From JAPLJC01 sp052326585 (lineage in GTDB: Bacteria; Desulfobacterota; Desulfobaccia; Desulfobaccales; 0-14-0-80-60-11), in NCBI GenBank assembly GCA_052326585.1, contig JBKQLU010000054.1:1-64000 (forward strand): a stretch of 64,000 bases of DNA, read 5' to 3'. Below, piece after piece: positions 34,500 to 43,080 of the stretch. How positions within the stretch are numbered: the stretch's first letter is position 1; every line of letters begins with the position of its first letter. The notes beneath the pieces were generated by a model, which saw nothing but the letters and a program-made list of their open reading frames with translations, did no database searches and was not told the origin of the DNA. The position numbers were made by a program, and so were the translations under genes.

Positions 34500-35465
34500 T
34501 CAATCAGGGCCGGGGTTGATGGCGCCGTTTTCGATCAGCCACTCTTTGCTGGCGTCGATAATTTTCCGGAGCAGGGCCATCTGGTCAGGACCTACCCCCA
34601 TGTGATTGCCCTCAAAGGTGATGACGGTTTTCGGCTCCGGAACCGCGTCTCGCAGGAGGTTGCGGGCTGCTGCCGGGATCAGGCTGTCGTCCCGTCCTTC
34701 CAGGACCAGAAATTTGCCGGATAAACGGGGCAGATGTACGGTCGGTTCCAGGGAATGGAACACCAGGTCGACCCAGGGCGCCAGGGCTTTGCGTAGCCAG
34801 GCCGGTCTCATATGCGGGTTGGCGGCCAGCAGCGCGCCCAGAGGCGCACCCCCGTAAGCGATGATGGTCCAGCCGACCCGGGTTCCGTCATGGGCGGCGA
34901 TGTCCTCAACGCCAGGCACGGCCAGGGCTCCCTGGGAAAAGCCCAGCAGGCTGACGCGTCCCGCGTCGGCCCAAGGCTGCCTGATCAGCCAATGCAAGAC
35001 CGAGGCCGCCTGCCCCGGTATCGTCATGACGCGCTGATAGAGATCGGGGGCTTTAAGCATAAAGGCGCTGACGCCGCGCAGGCGAAGCGGCAGCGGCCAG
35101 GCGTAGCTCACGATGGCGTTATCTCCGGCGTCCTGGACGCAACGGATGCTGTCTGCACCCGTGACCAGGCCGCCCAGCACCAGGACGACGGGCAGCTTTT
35201 TTAGGGGCAAAGGATCGGGGAGGCTCAAGTTGCAGACGATATCGCCAAGCAGTTTCCCGTGGAGCGTGACGTGCTCAAAAAGACGGTGATCCGGTGCAGC
35301 CAGAGGCGTCCGCTCTGCCTGCAACCCATGTTCCGGCGGCGGCAGCGACCAGACCGGGTCGCGGCAGTACCCCCAAAGGGTCAGGATGATGGCTCCCAGG
35401 CCCAGCAGACCCAAAAAACCTGCAATGACCAGGCCTTTGCGGCCCCACATGCCGAACCCCTTCAC
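34500..35465 (-). CDS. Membrane-anchored alpha/beta hydrolase
   Basis: 321 residues. An N-terminal membrane anchor or uncleaved signal covers about 10-30 (KGLVIAGFLGLLGLGAIILTLW). The hydrolase fold has LPVVLVLGGLVTG, the nucleophile elbow GFSQG near residue 175, the acid in LEGRDDSLIP and the His in EGNHMGVG. The catalytic triad is therefore complete. The enzyme probably faces the periplasm and acts on an ester or amide; the substrate is unknown. The small periplasmic gene 35482-35940 lies 16 nt upstream, so they form a pair. Confidence 0.85.
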   Translation of the reverse strand: MKGFGMWGRKGLVIAGFLGLLGLGAIILTLWGYCRDPVWSLPPPEHGLQAERTPLAAPDHRLFEHVTLHGKLLGDIVCNLSLPDPLPLKKLPVVLVLGGLVTGADSIRCVQDAGDNAIVSYAWPLPLRLRGVSAFMLKAPDLYQRVMTIPGQAASVLHWLIRQPWADAGRVSLLGFSQGALAVPGVEDIAAHDGTRVGWTIIAYGGAPLGALLAANPHMRPAWLRKALAPWVDLVFHSLEPTVHLPRLSGKFLVLEGRDDSLIPAAARNLLRDAVPEPKTVITFEGNHMGVGPDQMALLRKIIDASKEWLIENGAINPGPD

Positions 35466-35481
35466 GGCGCCTGCCGGTCCC

Positions 35482-35940
35482 TCATAGCTGTACCTTCCCT
35501 AACCAATTACCCAGGATCACAAGGAATTGGGCTTGCTGAACCGGGTTCATCAGGGCCATGGCCTCGTCCCGTTCCAATTTAAAAGAATTTAAGAGTTTAT
35601 CCTGAGTGGCGCTGGTAGCCTGTACCAGGTCTTGAATCTTCGCCGCATCCGGGGGAGCGGCGGCGGCTGCCTTTAATTCTTCACGATCCCTCTTCAAGGC
35701 GGCCAGGAGCTCTTGGCGTTCTTTGGCGTATTTTTGCTCCAGGGCCAGCACTGCCGCCTCTTTATCCGGCGCCAGCTTTAAGTCATGTAATTCCTTGGTT
35801 ATCTTTATCTTTTCCTTCAGGCCCTCCCAGCCGCCTTCTTTGGCTTGGGAGAGCTTAAGAGAGGCCAGCGAGAACAAGGCTGCTAAAATTATTGAGAGCG
35901 CTACGAACCCGAACCTGAATTTGCCTTTCATGGTCACCAT
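35482..35940 (-). CDS. Periplasmic Spy/ZraP-like helical protein
   Basis: 152 residues with a signal peptide (FGFVALSIILAALFSLASLKLSQA) and a helical, Lys/Glu-rich mature part (LEQKYAKERQELLAALKRDREELKAA, MNPVQQAQFLVILGNWL). This layout fits the Spy/CpxP/ZraP group of periplasmic chaperones or metal-stress proteins, which carry LTxxQ-type repeats; here only MNPVQQAQF is similar. Either ATG 35940 or ATG 35931 may be the start. It is 16 nt upstream of the alpha/beta hydrolase. Confidence 0.68.
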   Translation of the reverse strand: MVTMKGKFRFGFVALSIILAALFSLASLKLSQAKEGGWEGLKEKIKITKELHDLKLAPDKEAAVLALEQKYAKERQELLAALKRDREELKAAAAAPPDAAKIQDLVQATSATQDKLLNSFKLERDEAMALMNPVQQAQFLVILGNWLGKVQL

Positions 35941-36161
35941 CCCGTGGAAAAATGTTTTGAAGCCAAGATCTTTTTAAACCTCCGTATTCGGCCCTCTTTT
36001 AGTTAACCCCGACGGTCTGATAAACCGGCGCGGCCTGGGAATGGCTTGGCGGCGCCGGGCAGGGTCGCGAGGGGCAGGTAGGCAAGCACCGGGAGGATAT
36101 GGTATGAAAAGCAAAGGCCGATGCTGAGGAAATTCTTTGCAGGCAAAAAGGGGATGGCCTG

Positions 36162-36830
36162 ATGAAAAAGACTAATGCCAATATCCTGGTCTTTGCTTCC
36201 GGGACCAAGACCGGCGGCGGGTCGGGATTTGAGGCTATGGTGAGGGCGGCCCGGACCAGGCCGCCGATTTTGGACGCCTGGATTGGTGCGGTTATCACGA
36301 ATCATTTTGGCGGCGGCGTTTGGCAACAGGCCGAGGCCCTGGGGATCCATTGCGAATACTGGGCGGGTCCCTATGTGGCCAGGGGCTACCAAAATTTTGT
36401 CAAGTATTTCAACGCGGATTACGTCATGCTCTCCGGCTGGCTGAAACTGGTAACCGGCCTGGACCCGGCGCGTACGATAAATATCCATCCCGGTCCCTTG
36501 CCGCGCTTTGGCGGGCCGAAACTTTACGGGCATCATGTTCACGACGCGGTCATGGCGGCTTATCAGCACGGGGAGATTAGCCACAGCGCGGTAACCATGC
36601 ATTTTGTCGACGCGGTCTATGACCGCGGCCCCGTATTTTTCGCGCTGCCGGTACCCATTGCGCCGGGCGATACACCGGAGACCCTGGCTGCCAAGGTGAA
36701 TCGGGTTGAACATGAATGGCAACCCCGGGTTCTCAACTATGTGGTGCATGGGCAGGTACGGTTGGCCGGCAAAGAAGTCGTCTACGAGACGGCAGAACTG
36801 AAGCGCCTCCTGCTTCCATCAGGCACCTGA
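36162..36830 (+). CDS. Formyltransferase-family protein (PurN-like)
   Basis: 222 residues. The formyl-transfer core is present: SGWLKLV, NIHPGPLPRFGGPKLYG with the conserved Asn and His of the active site, and HFVDAVYDRGPVFFALPVPI with the catalytic Asp. The nucleotide-binding opening reads FASGTKTGGGSGFEAMV instead of the usual SGxGSNLQA, so it may be a variant rather than the housekeeping GAR transformylase. PurN moves a formyl group from formyl-tetrahydrofolate in purine synthesis. The gene stands alone; AAAAAGGGGATGGCCTG precedes the ATG. Confidence 0.8.
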   Translation: MKKTNANILVFASGTKTGGGSGFEAMVRAARTRPPILDAWIGAVITNHFGGGVWQQAEALGIHCEYWAGPYVARGYQNFVKYFNADYVMLSGWLKLVTGLDPARTINIHPGPLPRFGGPKLYGHHVHDAVMAAYQHGEISHSAVTMHFVDAVYDRGPVFFALPVPIAPGDTPETLAAKVNRVEHEWQPRVLNYVVHGQVRLAGKEVVYETAELKRLLLPSGT

Positions 36831-37004
36831 TAATTCTGCTAAAGAATAGCGACTAACTCGCCAGATTAAACAATCATCCTCAGGTTATTCAAAAACCCCC
36901 CTTATGATTTGAATCTAGGAAGTAGCTACGCAGGTTAGCACTCCGGAGCTCATGACCCGTCAGGCGGTTGAAAAACTCCAAAAATTGGGAATTTGTCGGG
37001 CTTT

Positions 37005-37080
37005 TGTCATACTGAGCGCAGCGAAGAATCTAGCCATACTATACTATAAATTCTAGATCCTTCACTGCGTTCAGGATGAC
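37005..37080. repeat. Dispersed palindromic element, copy 3
   Basis: TGTCATACTGAGCGCAGCGAAGAATCTAG at the left and CTAGATCCTTCACTGCGTTCAGGATGAC at the right, inverted repeats of each other with a TATACTATAAA centre. Confidence 0.78.
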
Positions 37081-37187
37081 AAAAAAAGATGACAAAAGGG
37101 CCGTTTTCCACAGCCTTTTTGGGGATTGAGGCGGACTTTTTGGGGCAGATTGAGGCGTAGCCAGTCAAGATATTCCCGCAAGGCGAT

Positions 37188-37607
37188 CTAAACCAGCTCC
37201 AGGGCGTTGAAGAAGAAGGCGATTTCGCTGGCCGCGCTCTCCGGGCTGTCGGAGCCGTGGACGATATTGGCTTCAATCTCCCGGGCAAAGTCGGCCCGGA
37301 TGGTGCCGGGGGCGGCCTGGCGGTAGTCGGTGGCGCCCATCAGCTCCCGGTAGACCTGGACGGCCTGGTCCCCCTCCAGGATCAGGGCGACGATGGGGCC
37401 GGAACTCATGAAGGAGGTGAGGCTCTGGTAAAAGGGCCGCTCCTTATGGACCTGGTAAAAATTCAGGGCCTGGGCCTTGCTGAGCTGCACCATCTTCAAG
37501 GCCTTGATCTTGAGGCCGCCTTTCTCCAGGCGGCCGATGACTTCGCCGATCAAGCCCCGGGCCACGCCGTCGGGTTTGATCAGGGATAAGGTCTGTTCTA
37601 CGCCCAT
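37188..37607 (-). CDS. ndk: Nucleoside diphosphate kinase
   Basis: 139 residues, the usual length. It opens TLSLIKPDGVARGLIGEVI and has the phospho-histidine loop NIVHGSDSPESA near residue 113-124. The enzyme balances NTP and dNTP pools by phosphate transfer from ATP through that His. GGAGACC lies before the ATG on the minus strand. Single gene, 176 bp downstream of fusA. Confidence 0.96.
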   Translation of the reverse strand: MGVEQTLSLIKPDGVARGLIGEVIGRLEKGGLKIKALKMVQLSKAQALNFYQVHKERPFYQSLTSFMSSGPIVALILEGDQAVQVYRELMGATDYRQAAPGTIRADFAREIEANIVHGSDSPESAASEIAFFFNALELV

Positions 37608-37783
37608 TTTGGTCTCCTTAACCGGGTGCGCTGACGTTGCCAGCTATCAAAAAAATTTATTATCGGAGGGCGGCCCGAGGCACCGGCTGCAAGGCCGGTG
37701 CGGCCTGCCACCCCCGTTGGTCCGATGCTTTGGCCGGCAGCGCCGGCTAAGGCCCGCGGCTCCCAAAAGGCTGCGCCCTCTGG

Positions 37784-39835
37784 TCATTGCTGAACTTCCC
37801 GCCGTTCCACGGAGCCGTAGTGGTCGAACTGCAGGGTAAAGGTGCCCCGCCCCTGGGTCAGGGAGCGCAAAGCGGTGGCATAGCCGAACATCTCCGCCAG
37901 GGGGGCGGCGCCGGTGATGAGGCGCACCGGTCCCTTGGCGAGGAGCTGTTCCACCTTGCCCTTGCGGGCCGCGAAGTCTCCCATGACCTCCCCGGTGAAC
38001 TCTTCCGGGGTGATAATCTCCACTTTCATGATGGGTTCCAACAGTTGGGGCTGAGCCTGATTAAAACCTTGCCGCAGAGCGGCCATGGTGGCGATGCGGA
38101 AGGCCATCTCCGAGGCCAGCCCCTCTTTGAGCGTGGCCCCGGTGAGGGCCACGGCCACATCTACCCCGGGGTGGCCATAGATCACCCCCCCTTCCAGGGC
38201 TTCCCTAACCGCCCGGCCAATGACCTCCACAAAGCCTTGGGCCGGATGTTCCGCGGCCAGCAGGGAGACGAAGGCATTGCCTGAGCCCCGGGAACGGGGG
38301 GAGAGGCTCAGGCGCACTTCGGCGAAATGGTGTTTGCCGGCCAATTCCCGGTCGAAGGTTCCGGACTCTTCGGCTGCTGCGGCGATGGTTTCCCGATAGA
38401 CCACCTGGGGGCGGCCGGCCCGAACCTGGGCGTGGAACTCCCGTTGCAGGCGGTGGATAATCACCTCCAGGTGCAGTTCCCCCATGCCGGAGAGCAGCGT
38501 CTGGCCGGTGTCCTCATCGGTATGGATGCGCAGGCTCGGATCCTCTTCGGACACCCGGGCCAGGGCTGGCTCCAGCTTCTCCTGATCGTCCCGGGTCAGC
38601 GGTTCGATGGCCAAAGAGATTACCGGCAGGTAGGAGGAGATGGGCTCCAGGATGATGGGACGGTCCCGGCTGCACAGGGTGTCTCCGGTGGTGGTGGCCT
38701 TCAGGCCCAGGAGGGCGACGAGGCTGCCGGCGTGGGCCGCCTCCAGGGGTTCGCGCTTGTTGGCGTGCATCCTGAGGATGCGGGCCACCTTTTCGGAGAC
38801 CCCTTTGACCGGGTTAAAGACCTCCTGGCCCAGCTTCAGGGTGCCGGAATAGAGGCGCACATAGGTGAGGCGCTGGTTTTGGTCCACCATGATCTTGAAG
38901 GCCAGGGCCGCCAGGGGGGCGTCGTCCCGGGCCGGCCGCGGTTCGGCTGCCCCGGTTTTAGGGTTTTGGCCCTGGATGGCAGGCACTTCCATGGGGTTGG
39001 GCAGGAAATCCTTGATGCCGTCCAGCAGGGGTTGGACCCCTTTGTTGCGCAGGGCGGAGCCGCAGAAGGTGGGCACCCCTTTGAGGGCCAGGGTGGCGCG
39101 GTGCACGCCGGCCTTGATCTCCTCCGGGCCCAGGCGGCGTTCTGCCAGGTAGGCCTCCATCACTTCGTCGTCCACCTCAGCCAGGGCCTCCACCAGGCCT
39201 TCCCGGGCCGCGGCGGCCGCGGCCTCCTGGTCCGGTGGGATCTCCAGTTCCTCGAAGTCCACCCCCAGGGTCTCCTGCCGCCATTTCAGGGCCTTCATGG
39301 CCAAAAGATCGATGACCCCCTGGAAATGGTCCTCTTCTCCCCAGGGGATGGTGAGCACCAGGGGATAGGCCCCCAGTTTCTCCTTCATGGAGGCCACTGC
39401 GGCCCAGAAGTTGGCGCCCAGGCGGTCCATCTTGTTGATGAAGGCCAACTTGGGCACCCGATATTTGTCGGCCTGGTGCCAGACGGTCTCCGACTGGGGC
39501 TCCACCCCGCTCACCGCGTCGAAGACCCCGATGGCGCCGTCCAGAACCCGGAGGGAGCGCTCCACTTCAATGGTGAAGTCCACGTGTCCAGGGGTGTCGA
39601 TAATATTGATGACGCAGCCTTTCCACTGGCAAGTGGTCACCGCCGCGGTGATGGTGATGCCGCGTTCCTGCTCTTCGGGCATCCAGTCCATGACCGCGGC
39701 GCCGTTATGCACCTCCCCCATCTTATGGGTGCGGCCGGTGTAATAGAGGATGCGCTCCGTGAGGGTAGTCTTCCCCGCGTCGATGTGGGCGATGATGCCG
39801 ATATTGCGAATGGCCGCGAGCCTGGGGCTGGACAC
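37784..39835 (-). CDS. fusA: Translation elongation factor G
   Basis: 683 residues if started at GTG 39835 (GGGAG 6 nt upstream); the open frame reaches 39895 but the added residues are not EF-G-like. G1 is GIIAHIDAGKTTLTE, G2 EERGITITAA, G3 DTPGHVD and G4 INKMDR, all at the N-terminal GTPase. Domains II-V follow with LSGMGELHLEVI and YGHPGVDVAVALTGA. It moves tRNAs and mRNA through the ribosome using GTP. It lies outside a ribosomal-protein operon, so it may be a second EF-G copy. A GGTTTTCGG tract is 70 nt upstream. Confidence 0.95.
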   Translation of the reverse strand: MSSPRLAAIRNIGIIAHIDAGKTTLTERILYYTGRTHKMGEVHNGAAVMDWMPEEQERGITITAAVTTCQWKGCVINIIDTPGHVDFTIEVERSLRVLDGAIGVFDAVSGVEPQSETVWHQADKYRVPKLAFINKMDRLGANFWAAVASMKEKLGAYPLVLTIPWGEEDHFQGVIDLLAMKALKWRQETLGVDFEELEIPPDQEAAAAAAREGLVEALAEVDDEVMEAYLAERRLGPEEIKAGVHRATLALKGVPTFCGSALRNKGVQPLLDGIKDFLPNPMEVPAIQGQNPKTGAAEPRPARDDAPLAALAFKIMVDQNQRLTYVRLYSGTLKLGQEVFNPVKGVSEKVARILRMHANKREPLEAAHAGSLVALLGLKATTTGDTLCSRDRPIILEPISSYLPVISLAIEPLTRDDQEKLEPALARVSEEDPSLRIHTDEDTGQTLLSGMGELHLEVIIHRLQREFHAQVRAGRPQVVYRETIAAAAEESGTFDRELAGKHHFAEVRLSLSPRSRGSGNAFVSLLAAEHPAQGFVEVIGRAVREALEGGVIYGHPGVDVAVALTGATLKEGLASEMAFRIATMAALRQGFNQAQPQLLEPIMKVEIITPEEFTGEVMGDFAARKGKVEQLLAKGPVRLITGAAPLAEMFGYATALRSLTQGRGTFTLQFDHYGSVERREVQQ

Positions 39836-39904
39836 GAGAGTCTCCCAAAAAATTGCAACCTCGCTTTTTTTAAATGAATTTGCCTGCACTTTCAACCTTA
39901 AAAG

Positions 39905-39940
39905 ACGGTTTCCGGTTTTCGGTTTCCGGTTTTCGGTTTA
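39905..39940. repeat. GGTTTTCGGTTTCCGG tract upstream of fusA
   Basis: Alternating CGGTTTC and CGGTTTT units. Relative to fusA the sense strand reads GAAAACCG. Confidence 0.6.
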
Positions 39941-39979
39941 AAATAAAAAACTTTATGGGCCCAAAAATCAATTAATCAC

Positions 39980-40056
39980 CAAAACCCAAAACCCAAAACC
40001 CAAAACCCAAAACTCGAAACTCGAAACTCGAAACTCGAAACTCGAAACTCGAAACT
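39980..40056. repeat. Two-type heptamer tract before the Nudix gene
   Basis: About four to five AAAACCC units, then about six CGAAACT units, ending 3 nt before the Nudix ATG at 40060. This leaves no room for a normal ribosome-binding site. Confidence 0.75.
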
Positions 40057-40059
40057 AAT

Positions 40060-40596
40060 ATGTCTTGCAATCCACCCTCATTCCGCTTTTGCCCCTGCTG
40101 CGGCGGGCCCTTGGAGAGCCGTTCCCTGGGGGGGCGGGACCGCCTCGCCTGCCGGGTGTGCCTGCGGGTTTTGTACGTCAACCCGGCGGTTGGGGTGGCG
40201 GTGGTGGTGCGCCGGGGAGAGCAGATTTTATGGGGGCGCCGGGCCGGTGGGCCGGCGCCGGGGGCCTGGTGCCTCCCCTGCGGTTACCTGGAGTGGGGGG
40301 AGGAGGTCAGGGAGGGCGCGGCCCGGGAGTTCCAGGAGGAGACGGGCCTCACGGTGGCAGTGGGGGAACTGCTGGCGGCCCATTCCAATTTTCACGACCC
40401 GGAGCGCCTCACCGTGGGCCTCTGGTTTGCCGGCCGCGTGGTGGGAGGGGAACTGCGGGCCGGAGACGATCTCACCGAAGTCGCCTTTTTTCCAGTGGCC
40501 CAGCCGCCCCAGCCTCTGGCCTTTCCCAGCGACGCCCTGGTAGCCGGGGAACTGCGGGCCGGAAAGCTGAACCTGATTCCGGATTCCGTCCTTTAA
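40060..40596 (+). CDS. Nudix hydrolase with N-terminal zinc ribbon
   Basis: 178 residues. CPCCGG (11-16) and CRVCLR (31-36) form a zinc ribbon as in NudC. The Nudix box GYLEWGEEVREGAAREFQEETGL (about residues 72-94) has every key residue. The enzyme hydrolyses a nucleoside diphosphate linked to another moiety, using Mg2+; ADP-ribose- or NAD-like substrates are usual for such zinc-ribbon members. The start codon follows a heptamer tract directly, with no Shine-Dalgarno; translation may depend on the A-rich tract itself. Confidence 0.93.
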   Translation: MSCNPPSFRFCPCCGGPLESRSLGGRDRLACRVCLRVLYVNPAVGVAVVVRRGEQILWGRRAGGPAPGAWCLPCGYLEWGEEVREGAAREFQEETGLTVAVGELLAAHSNFHDPERLTVGLWFAGRVVGGELRAGDDLTEVAFFPVAQPPQPLAFPSDALVAGELRAGKLNLIPDSVL

Positions 40597-40751
40597 TCTG
40601 ATACTTATCGGGTTGACACCTAGAGCCACAATTGGTAGTGTGGAAGCTGTAAGGATTCCCCCGATATCCGGCATCGCTGGCGAGGAATTTGCGGGTTTGG
40701 AACCTTTCCCTCGGACAATTCTGATCATATTTCAAAAAAATGGAGGCCGAA

Positions 40752-41018
40752 ATGAACGTGCAACACACTTCAAATCTTGGCGGCGGACATCTTATCGAGA
40801 TCGGAGAGTCTACATGGGACCCCCAAAACGAACGTTCGATAAGAGATCGTTGGCCTACTACCACCGGAGGATTCAATCCGCGTAGTTCCAGTGAAGTGCC
40901 TATTGCTTCCCTGGTGCCGATGCTTACTTTTGCGGCGCAGCATGATGAATTATTAGCGGCGGAATGTGCGGAGATAATTATAGTATTAGCTGACTCCATT
41001 AGGAGGCAACACCCTTAG
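40752..41018 (+). CDS. Small conserved hypothetical protein
   Basis: 88 residues from ATG 40752, which has GGAGG 6 nt upstream (an ATG at 40740 overlaps that site). It reads GGHLIEIGESTWDPQNERS, RDRWPTTTGGFNPRSSSEVPI, then a helical tail LVPMLTFAAQHDELLAAECAEIIIVLADSI. I do not recognise the family with certainty. The mix of a conserved polar core and a helix suggests a small cytosolic partner protein. It is moderately AT-rich compared with the Nudix gene and stands alone. Confidence 0.6.
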   Translation: MNVQHTSNLGGGHLIEIGESTWDPQNERSIRDRWPTTTGGFNPRSSSEVPIASLVPMLTFAAQHDELLAAECAEIIIVLADSIRRQHP

Positions 41019-41460
41019 CAAAAGGCCAATTCAAATCAACATCTTGTATCATTAAGCATTAACTGGATAAACATGCTCCAAATCTAAATGGGCTTCACTT
41101 AATCAGCAAAAAATGATTCGAGGTCTTTTCCTTGTCATTCTGAGGGAGCCGAAGGCGACCAAAGAATATCAAATACGAGATGCTTCGCTTCGCCCAGCAT
41201 GACAAAATAATGTGGGGTGGGCACTGCCCACCAATTCTTTAGAAAATATCACTTTTAGTAAACCGGATTACCTGCAATCCCGGTTATCCGCGCCGATTAC
41301 GCCTCTGGAGTAATTTAAGGAAGCGAGGAATAGAAGCCAGGTTAATTAGAGACACGCCTTTTGAAGCACATCGAAAAAGCGTTTTGTTAGGAGGAAGGGC
41401 AACGCTTCGTAGACCATTCTAACTTGTAGAAGGGGAGTTTATTAAAAGGGGGAGATTCAA
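41019..41460. other. Gene-free 442-bp region containing a dispersed repeat
   Basis: Apart from the element at 41133-41204, nothing coding is seen. GGGGGAGATTC before 41461 is the ribosome site of the next gene. Confidence 0.5.
41133..41204. repeat. Dispersed palindromic element, copy 4
   Basis: TGTCATTCTGAGGGAGCCGAAGGCGACC (left end nearly identical to copy 1) and CTTCGCTTCGCCCAGCATGACA at the right. Confidence 0.75.
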
Positions 41461-42111
41461 ATGGATATGAATAAGTTACGGCTGTTCAGGTTTTCCCAAA
41501 AATTTAGTGATAAAAAGGTTCTTTCATTATTATTAATGATTATTATATTTAATCCTCTTTCTGCTATTTCTGATAATGAAGGAGGTCGGAAATATCTTAA
41601 ATGGGGGATGACGGTAGATGAAGTTAACAATGAACTTCAAAAGCATGAACAAAGATCAGGGCGATTGTTTCAAGTTGGAGAATATGACAAGGGCCTTCCT
41701 GTAACGTATGCTCCTTCAAAATATACTAATATTTATGACCCAGCACTTAAGACGTAGAGTTGCGATGGTATAATACAGGGCATCGACCCCAGTTTTTTCC
41801 CTTTCGCTCTATTCTATAATGGGAAATTATTTTGTAGAATAGTCACGATACCGAATAAATATTCTAATGACCAAGTCATACATGCACTAAATGAGGAATA
41901 TTCTAATGGTACTATCATAAAAGGATTAATATCTGGCATTACTGGCTTTGAATATAAATCTAAGAATTTATATATTTTTACTAGTGATGTTGCCAATAGT
42001 TCGTTGACTATTTTACAAGTTTACTATTATAATCCAGGTGTTTTGGCTACGATCTTGGAAGAGGCGCCAAGCAGGGAAGCTGAGAAAGAGAGAAAGGAAA
42101 AAATAAGATAA
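41461..42111 (+). pseudogene. AT-rich exported protein gene interrupted by one in-frame TAG
   Basis: The frame starts at ATG 41461 after GGGGGAG. It has an N-terminal hydrophobic signal (VLSLLLMIIIFNPLSAIS) and then YLKWGMTVDEVNNELQKHEQ, a motif found in small exported proteins. TAG at 41755-41757 cuts it after 98 codons, but the same frame continues without a shift (SCDGIIQGIDPSFFPFALFYNGKLF) to TAA at 42111, giving 216 residues in all. The AT-rich codon use is constant on both sides. A recent nonsense mutation is the simplest reading; readthrough or pyrrolysine is possible but unsupported here. Function unknown. Confidence 0.65.
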
Positions 42112-42153
42112 AAGAAATGTTTTAGTAGAATTCGTCAGTGCCCACCCTACACC

Positions 42154-42789
42154 TCAATCTCGGAGGAAGAGCTGCAAAGAATCGAGGGCGGCCAGATCCC
42201 GCAAGGAAACCATGGCCAGCCGCGAGGCCAGGAGGTCCAACACCGCAAAACTGAAGGCGGGATAGCGCCCCTCCTCCAGGGTGAAGGCCCCGGGGACTAT
42301 GAGGTAAATGGTGTCCGGCTCCAAGCTCAGGCAGGCCTGGCGCGGCTGGAACTCCCCGGGCCGCAGGGTGTCATTGATGTAAAGCAGGCGGCTCAAGGGC
42401 GGGGTAAAGCGGGTGACGCAAGGCACGTGGGTATGGCCATGGCAGACCAGCAGGGGCGGGCGGCAGGTGTGGGCCCCGCGGCTGTAAGCCCGGAGGCGCT
42501 CATCGTAATGGGTCCAGATCAGAGCCCGGGTATGGGCCAGAAAGACCCCGGCCGCCAGTTCCAGGGCCACCCCGGAGGCGGTGGCCTCCGGCAGCTGGGG
42601 GCCGAAGACGTCATAGACCCAATAGAGCCGGTGGCCGGGGTCCATGGACAGCCAATCCCGAAAAGGCTCCGGCTGGCAGTCCCCCAGGCAGGCCAGGTGA
42701 CGCAGGCCCTGGCGCCGGAGAAAGGCGAACAACGGGGGCAGGCCGGCCCGGTAGGCGTGGGTGTCGGACACCAGGGCCAGCCGGTCCAT
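42154..42789 (-). CDS. Metallophosphoesterase (YfcE/MJ0936-like)
   Basis: 211 residues. Metal-site motifs in order: LALVSDTHAYRAG (residues 4-16), CLGDCQPE, and LLVCHGHTHVP near residue 118, which supplies two His ligands. The usual GNHD motif reads YDVFGPQ, so the active site differs in one block. Members hydrolyse phosphodiesters with two metal ions. The substrate is open. The gene lies next to the two tiny paralogous genes 42819-43260 on the same strand. Confidence 0.87.
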   Translation of the reverse strand: MDRLALVSDTHAYRAGLPPLFAFLRRQGLRHLACLGDCQPEPFRDWLSMDPGHRLYWVYDVFGPQLPEATASGVALELAAGVFLAHTRALIWTHYDERLRAYSRGAHTCRPPLLVCHGHTHVPCVTRFTPPLSRLLYINDTLRPGEFQPRQACLSLEPDTIYLIVPGAFTLEEGRYPAFSFAVLDLLASRLAMVSLRDLAALDSLQLFLRD

Positions 42790-42818
42790 GCCGCCGTCAG
42801 GAGCGCTTATCGCCTTCT

Positions 42819-42983
42819 CTACCCCCTGGCCGGCTTGAAGCCGCAGGCATGGCCTTCATGCCCCTTGATGCGGTCCAGCAGGCCGGCTAAATAACGGATG
42901 GCCTCGTCTTTGTCCTTGTCAATGACTATGGCCTGTATCTGCTGTTGCTCCTGCTCCGAAAAGACGATCTCTTTGTTTGCCAT
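42819..42983 (-). CDS. 54-residue conserved small protein, GHACG motif, paralogue 1
   Basis: Starts at ATG 42983 (GAGGAAATT upstream) and ends TAG. It reads KEIVFSEQEQQQIQAIVIDKD, then EAIRYLAGLLDRIKG and HEGHACGFKP. The second small gene (43081-43260) shares FSEQEQ, AIVIDKD, EALRYLA, DR and GHACG, so the two are tandem paralogues. The shared Cys and His in GHACG could bind metal or serve redox chemistry; this is inference. Too short for ordinary gene calling. It lies 29 nt upstream of the metallophosphoesterase. Confidence 0.75.
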   Translation of the reverse strand: MANKEIVFSEQEQQQIQAIVIDKDKDEAIRYLAGLLDRIKGHEGHACGFKPARG

Positions 42984-43080
42984 AATTTCCTCATCTGCCG
43001 GCTGAGGGCCGGCGCCGCGGCGGCCCCGGGGCCAGTCCGGTATCTTTCGCCGTCGATTTTCTCATCGAAAAAAATGGTTA

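Noticed and set aside
34236..34724. 162-codon plus-strand frame
   Set aside because: Its second half lies antisense to the alpha/beta hydrolase and the first half has no ribosome site or family resemblance.
38327..39877. 516-codon plus-strand frame over fusA
   Set aside because: Antisense shadow of EF-G with no motif.
39980..40056. Possible CRISPR array
   Set aside because: Units are seven bases with no spacers, so it is a simple tandem repeat.
41755..41757. Pyrrolysine codon
   Set aside because: No pyl genes are visible and the gene is not of a family known to use pyrrolysine; a nonsense mutation is simpler.
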